Assembly: GCA_013115135.1 (NCBI GenBank)
Contig: JABANP010000416.1
Coordinates: 1-47,641, forward strand
From: Perkinsus olseni
Lineage: Eukaryota; Perkinsozoa; Perkinsida; Perkinsidae
DNA length: 47,641 bases
Direction of reading: 5' to 3'
The translations under genes were made by a program, and so were the position numbers. This document shows positions 42,060 to 47,641 of the stretch, one piece after another. Position 1 is the stretch's first letter. The number at the start of each line of letters is the position of its first letter. The notes below the pieces were generated by a model. The model had not been told where the DNA came from. It saw only the letters and a program-made list of their open reading frames with translations, and ran no database searches.

Positions 42060-42259
42060 AACTGAAACCGAAAAACCTCCTTTACGGTTAGTCCCCTCCC
42101 GCGCGCTGAGTATCATCGAGCCACAGCGGCGAATGCCCCTACGCCTAAAAGAGCTAAAATTTATGACACAACCACTTTTCGTGGACAAGTTGTCCTACTG
42201 AGTGATGTGGCGTGTGCATACGAATCGCGTGGACGAAGCACTCAGTTCGCGAAGAAAAT

Positions 42260-44080
42260 TTACTCCGTCAACGAGATAACGACGGAGACGGCTGCGAGAC
42301 ACGACGTATACGGTATCTCACATCGCTGATGTCCGCCCTTCCTCGACACTCCGCCAAGGCCCTAGTCACCGCGTTGGCCGTCTCGAGGTTGCTGGTCGCG
42401 ACGTAATACTGACAAGAGCAGAATCGCGAGTGATTTTTCTCGAAGGCCCAAAAGGCGGAATCAGCTGCAAGGTTCGCATCCGATCCGCGGTGGATCGGGT
42501 GGATCATCCATTCAATGGTTCAGTTCAGAACTGACAGTTCTGCAGAGGAGCCCTCCTCCCATTCCCTGCCTACCGCCTTCCGCGCCGCGACTAGCATTCT
42601 CCAAGCAGCCGCAGGTTGACTCGCTCTCTTGTCGATGGCATTCTCCCATGCCTTCACTCGCTTGAGTAACTCCTTCCTTGCTGTAGGGCACTATCGTCCC
42701 AAAATAGCTCCGATAGGTTCTGCAGGCAAAGACAATGCTGCGAAAGTCGAGGAAATGAGACGAAAATCTCTCGTAGTCAGGAAGATTCTGGTGGTCAGAA
42801 GTTTTAACCACCAGACGAGTACCGCTGAGCTAACGATACCGACTGTTGTTCAATCAATTGGCTTACCTGTAAAGCCGCTATACTCCGACAATCAAGAGTC
42901 TTTTTCGTCCCCTTCGGATCCTGCCGCAACCAGTCACCCTCGGGCAGCTTGTCCCACTTGGTGGCCTCCAGCAGCTTAGCCTGCTCCTTCACCGTTCCCG
43001 AAAACGCTCGGCGGAAGTGTAGTAGCGCTGCAGCTGAGTACTTCGAAGTAGTTTGGGACGAGGCGATTATCATGGATGGACGATTGGAAGATGAACTTCA
43101 TATAGGCCCCGAGTTCAATCCCAGCACCAATCGTTTTTCAACCCTAGAACCCTCCTGTCCGCTCCTCGAAGGAAACACATGCGCCAATCACGTAGAATCA
43201 TTCTACTAGAATGACCTGGCTATACACTTTTCATCCGTTTCTGACGTCAGACAAGGAATGTACTGGCAGTCAGTCCTGCGTCTTTCCAGAGATGGTCAAC
43301 TAGTGGAACCTCCACTCCAGGCTGTAAAGAAACGGTGTATACACTTGCCAGTCCTCTTGTGAGTATCTCCCTTGCTGAAATAGCTTGCGTATTGATGTTA
43401 TTCCTGTAGTTATAGCTCATGAACCACTGTAAACGAGTCTTGTTGAGTTATCCAATCTCACAAGAGGAGGGACCACCGAGCTCCCATCGACATACCAAGC
43501 ACTGAGGTCAGGGTACTGATCCTCGCAGAAGAGTCGCTGCGGCGCCTGAGCCGAACATGAAGGTCCCTGTCGGTGAGAAGGATGGCAGACAAGCGGCCAG
43601 AATTGCCTCAAAGCTGGAAGATCGGATACAAGGAGAGAAACAATTGCAGCCTGTAATGCTACGGTATACTCAAGTTCGCCCTCTATTCCTTGATGACGTC
43701 CCATCGTAACGGGGACGATGGGCGCCCCACAGTAGAGTCAACATCTCCAGCAAATGGTGGCAGGTTCGAAGCCGCGTTCTCTTTCGCCCACTCGTTGTAC
43801 CTACTTCGACTCAGTCATCGAGTTTCAGTTCCAACCAAATTTCTCGACACCTTTTGTTTCCCGCTCGGAAATTTTTTGACTGAAAACATTTCGAGGCCGA
43901 GATCAACATCGAAGGCTAGTCAAACACAGACAGCAGTTAGTCCAGACGCGATAACAGTTTGTCCCATCTTTAATCAGCATAGCTCAGTGCTCAGAACTCA
44001 ACGCGAGCGAAAGTGTGGGTTGAAGCAGGGGCGCCTCGGCAAAGTGATCTTCTCGGACCGAGCATCTCGGTAACACCTAC
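42260..44080. repeat. Segmental duplication D5, copy A, with minus-strand exon-like pieces
   Basis: Matches 45320-47240 in order. Minus-strand peptides conserved between copies include QYYVATSNLE.ANAV (about 42330-42420), EQAKLLE.TKWDKLPEG (about 42940-43000) and a VDGSS or VEGSS segment (about 43470-43510). These are probably exons of one unrecognised multi-exon gene running right to left. Frames are interrupted between pieces, and I could not build a splice chain. Confidence 0.55.
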
Positions 44081-44469
44081 AGGTGTCGTTGAAGCGTATG
44101 CGATCTTATACTGATACCTTCCGTTACGGAAGTTCCGTATCCTCTTCTTCTGGAAGAGTGTTGATCAAAGCGTCAGCGCAACCCTCACAGACAGTGAGGG
44201 AGTTAGGATCGTCGAGTCTAGCCTGTCGCCAAACAAGGCTTGTCGCAGCAGCTATCATAGCTATCATATCACCATAATGGTGAGTACATCATACCTGGTA
44301 TCATCTGGTCCAGATGAGTTGGGAATTCTCATATGTACTCACTCCTGTCAGTGACACAATGCGCTGATTGGCCGCAATTTGTTTATCGACTTTCACAGAC
44401 CGGGTGCCTCTCTGGCTGACCAGCATGAACATCCTTGACAGATCTGCGATTAGCGTATCCATTGTCATT

Positions 44470-44715
44470 TTAATCTCTATAGCATATGTCCCATATCAAT
44501 TCTGGAGTGTGCGTAAGGTCGAAGCCCTGGTAGGCCAGTGACCTGGTGATCGTCAGAAACTCCGAGTCTACGTCACCAGCCTTCGGAATTTTGTCTAGCA
44601 TCATCATAAGAGCAGCGATGCTCATCCCATCTAGCTCGTCTTCCGCATAGCTGCCCAGCCTTGATCTTATATGATCGATTCGATGACCGCCTTGATCTTC
44701 ATGCCTGGGGAGCAC
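44470..44715 (-). CDS. Hypothetical minus-strand ORF (weak)
   Basis: An 81-aa frame with a protein-like helical composition (MSIAALMMMLDKIPKAGDVD, then SEFLTITRSLAYQGFDLTHT). No motif, no paralogue in the window, no clear splice sites. Confidence 0.3.
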   Translation of the reverse strand: MLPRHEDQGGHRIDHIRSRLGSYAEDELDGMSIAALMMMLDKIPKAGDVDSEFLTITRSLAYQGFDLTHTPELIWDICYRD

Positions 44716-44906
44716 CGTTAATCACGATCATCGTTAATGACCTCCCCGGCCTCGTCTTGCGCTGTACGCTGTTACTTCGGTTGGCTTCCCTCAACCAACT
44801 TCCTGGAATGATATCGTTTACGCCCCGCGGTCCACGAGGCACCGTCCTACCGTTTGACGTTCCATCCTATGCGAATGATCTTGATCACATAGGCGCTCAT
44901 CAATGA
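44661..44906 (+). pseudogene. Possible reverse-transcriptase remnant (weak)
   Basis: The plus frame reads GAPLITIIVNDLPGLV and, later, PSYANDLDHIGAHQ. These resemble the LINE RT phrases INDLP and YADD, with the second Asp box altered to YAND. It overlaps the minus-strand ORF above, so at most one of the two is real. Confidence 0.3.
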
Positions 44907-45273
44907 TACAGCAGCACAGTCTTGTAACTCAGTGGCCCGCCAGTCATCGGAAGCACTCAATCTCCCCCGAACACCATCATATGACTTTTTCGTACACACC
45001 TAGCATCGGTCCGATTCTTTCCATACAGTCCAAGTTCCCTCCACTCCAGCCTTGATAACCAGTTAGCCTAACTGAGTTAGGTGCTGACAGCACCGTGCTG
45101 TTCACCAGCACTCGGTACGGGACTTTCCTGCGAGCGAGCTGTGGCGATCTGCAGATCAACAATGGAGCCTTGTCTCCTGCTATCCACGAGCGGGAATGGC
45201 TGCGTCATGGCGCAGCCTAACAGCGACGCTACGCTCACCGCAGTCACCTCTCGACGAGAGGCTCTCGTGCTAG

Positions 45274-45296
45274 CAGTGACTGTGTCACAGTCACTG
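45274..45296. repeat. Perfect 23-bp palindrome
   Basis: Arms cagtgactgtg and cacagtcactg around a single t. Confidence 0.95.
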
Positions 45297-45319
45297 TGAG
45301 CCATTCCACGCCCTACTGC

Positions 45320-47240
45320 CCTTCTGCTGATGTCCGCTCTTCCTCGTCACCCAGCCAGAGCTCTGGCCACTGCATTGGCCGCCTCGAGGTTGCTGGTTGC
45401 GACGTAATACTCACAAGGAGAGAAGTGCGGGGTTGCAGAGTTGGGGACATATAAGTGATTTGCCTCGAGAGGCCGGAAAGTCGGAAGGAGAGCGGCAAAG
45501 TTCATATCCGTAAGTTATTGACTGTAACCATGGATATGAAAAATTTTGATATCACGATAGCCCAAAGGTTGGATTATCTCTGCAGAGCAGCTTTTCTCCC
45601 CACCTACCGCCCTCCGCGCCGCGAGTAGCATCTTCCAAGCAGCCGCAGGTTGACTCGCTCTCTTGTCGATGGCAGCCACCAGGCCTTCATTCCCTTGAGT
45701 AAATTCTTCCTCGCTGGTAGGGCCCGACACAGTGTGACGGTCACACTATCATCCCAAAATAGCTCCGATAGCCTATCGGCGATAGGTTCTGCAGGCAAAT
45801 GCAATGCTGCTGCGGTGGGTTGAGGAAATGGACGCGAATTCGGCATTTAACAGACCCCTTCGAGTGCTCACCGGCGGTGAGTCACCGCTGAGTCGCCGGG
45901 CGAACGAGAAACAATATGGTTCTCAAGCGGATTTCCTTCATCGCGGGTAATCTCATCTCGCCAGAATGCAGCGGTATGCTACCAGCGTTGGACTATAAAC
46001 TCACAAACAACGAACTGAGAAATTCAGAGGGCGTCTGACCGCTGGCGAACAATGAGTAAAACAGAAGCCCCTCATAAAACCACCATGCGAATATCACTGA
46101 GCTAGCTGTCGCTGATCTACCTGTGAGGCCGCTATACTCCGATAATACAGTACCTTCTTCATCCCCTTCGGATCCTGCCGCAGCCATTCACCCTCGGGTA
46201 ACTTGTCCCACTTGGTGACCTCCAGCAACTTCGCCTGTTCTTCCACCGTTACCGAAAACGCTCGGCAGAGGTGAAGCAGCGCTGCCGTTGACTCAACAGC
46301 GTTGACTACCTCATGATAGTGTGGGACGGAATTATCATGAGTGGATAATTGGAAGATGAGCTTTTGGAGGTCTCGACTCGAGACTCTCGAGTTCAATCTC
46401 AACACCAATCGTCTCTCATCCCTTGAACGCTTCTCTCCACTTCTCAAAGGGAACACACACACTAATCACCGAGACTGAACTGGCTATGCATCTCTCAATT
46501 GTTTCTGGCGTCAAGAGAAGACATGAAGCTCCGGTAGTCAAACATGCGTTCTTCCAGAACTCGTCAACCGCGTCACACGTGTTGCCGCCGAACTTCCCTC
46601 CACATGCATAGCACTGTGGTCAGGGTTATGTTACTAACAGATTTCCCAAGAGATTAGGGAGTCTTGTTAGGGGCCAAAGCCCCTAACAAGAAGGTTCCTT
46701 TTCGTAAGAGTAATGACATGCATGTGGGCGGAATCGCCTCGAAACTGGGAGATTGGGCATTATCTACATCGAGCATTGGCACCCAGCTAGCGACAGTACA
46801 ATCGAGTCGCTTCTTTATTCCTCGACGAGCCTTGATCCTTACAAAGATGATAAATGCGACCTATGGTAGACTCGGCATCTCCAGCGAGTGGTGGCAGATT
46901 CGAAGCCACATTCTCCTCATACAGCACTACCCATCCACGCACATCTCTGCTTTCATCTCCTCGCGCTGTACCTACCCCGACTCAATAATCGAGTGTCAGT
47001 TCCAAGTAATTATTGAAGCTTAAGTTTCCGGTATTTTCCGCCAAGAGAACATTTTTCTACCCGGGAAACTCGAGCTCGTGATTACCAGGTAATCAGTGAT
47101 TACTAATCACGAGCTGGACCAGCTCGTGATCATTATCTCCCAAGACTAGCAAAACACACACAATATCGGTGTGTTTCACATTGTGTGAACGCGATAGCAG
47201 TTTTGCTATATCTCTATCCCGAATAGCCAAGCGCTGAGGA
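45320..47240. repeat. Segmental duplication D5, copy B, with minus-strand exon-like pieces
   Basis: Partner of 42260-44080. It keeps EQAKLLEVTKWDKLPEGEWL on the minus strand (about 46190-46250). Between 45725 and 45785 it holds two palindromes absent from copy A. A perfect 12-bp-arm hairpin lies at 46663-46690 and a cluster of inverted repeats at 47065-47130. Confidence 0.6.
46663..46690. repeat. Perfect hairpin, 12-bp arms, 4-nt loop
   Basis: Arms cttgttaggggc and gcccctaacaag around caaa. Confidence 0.97.
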
Positions 47241-47407
47241 CTCAACGCGAGTGAATAAGAGAATCGAGGTATGGGCGAATCACATTACATCACGGTCATC
47301 ATATCCATTGTAGTTTTTCGCGGACTGTCGTTGTAGACTATAACTTATGGTCCTCGTAGGTGGTTTCGATTGATTCCTTATTACTGGTGTAACATATATG
47401 CAGAATG

Positions 47408-47641
47408 TTAGGAAGCCGACAGACCTTCTTGCTCGAAGAGTCCTAGTCTTTCGTCGGTACTACCGACGAAATAAAGGACGGACCATCCGATCTGCCTCAT
47501 CCGCTGATTAAGAGAATACACCCTGGGATCAGGGTGATAGCAAGTGCGCCAATCAAAAAGACATAGAAAACTCTTTCCCTTCTCACGCAAAGCCGATAAC
47601 CGCTGCCAACCATCCGGCATCGTTTCTTGACGAAGGCCTTC
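47408..47641 (-). CDS. Partial hypothetical protein at the window edge
   Basis: The minus frame 47620-47408, open towards the window end, contains REKGKSFLCLFDWRTCYHPD and MRQIGWSVLYFVGSTDERLG before a stop. It looks protein-like but is not recognised. Near its C-terminal end it includes the 21-bp palindrome ttcgtcggta-c-taccgacgaa (47450-47470), read as FVGSTDE. Confidence 0.4.
   Translation of the reverse strand, partial: EGLRQETMPDGWQRLSALREKGKSFLCLFDWRTCYHPDPRVYSLNQRMRQIGWSVLYFVGSTDERLGLFEQEGLSAS

Overview
The window looks like nuclear DNA of a unicellular eukaryote. It has spliceosomal GT-AG introns of about 47-340 nt, a tRNA-Tyr with a 10-nt intron, eukaryotic retroelements and no bacterial operon organisation. 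A secreted subtilisin with a poor GSSAAAA-type serine box, small multi-exon genes, many degenerate gene copies and an expanded mobile-element load suggest an alveolate such as a Perkinsus-like protist. That taxonomic guess is inference and was not tested by any search. The left edge (position 1) falls at the same base that follows a retroelement end at 20586, so it may be a contig end in a repeat.

Layout. 1-3466: block with minus-strand coding remnants and a chimeric 2-oxoglutarate oxygenase pseudogene, joined at 3466-3474 to a headless subtilisin fragment (to 3989). 4158-5636: full subtilisin-like protease. 7010-7115: minisatellite. 7162-8523: intact 2OG-Fe(II) oxygenase. 9040-10211: four-exon cold-shock-domain gene. 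10860-11450: LINE remnant. 12024-12779: four-exon secreted-protein gene. 14584-14830: 15-bp minisatellite. 14982-20586: a 5.6-kb tyrosine-recombinase (DIRS/Ngaro/PAT-like) retrotransposon on the minus strand with split direct repeats. 20589-24045: near-perfect second copy of 1-3466. 24046-26188: rest of the oxygenase pseudogene and a second cold-shock gene. 26517-29728: ten-exon WD40 beta-propeller gene. 30966-32848: array of eight tRNA-Gln-type genes and pseudogenes whose anticodons have drifted. 33056-33930: second LINE remnant. 34074-34328: tRNA-Lys and tRNA-Tyr. 35178-37230: second copy of the 11.5-13.7 kb segment, with a second secreted-protein gene. 37535-47641: mostly degenerate, duplicated minus-strand exons.

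Two things stand out. First, most of the window consists of pairs of duplicated segments. Second, in at least nine places where two copies can be compared, one copy carries an extra short, perfect or near-perfect palindrome that the other lacks, usually made by inserting an inverted copy of the adjacent bases. In functional genes these insertions sit in introns or upstream sequence; in pseudogenes they also break exons. This looks like an active mutational process or a very small palindromic element family.

Exon models were derived by hand from reading phase and conservation between paralogues. They have not been checked against RNA.
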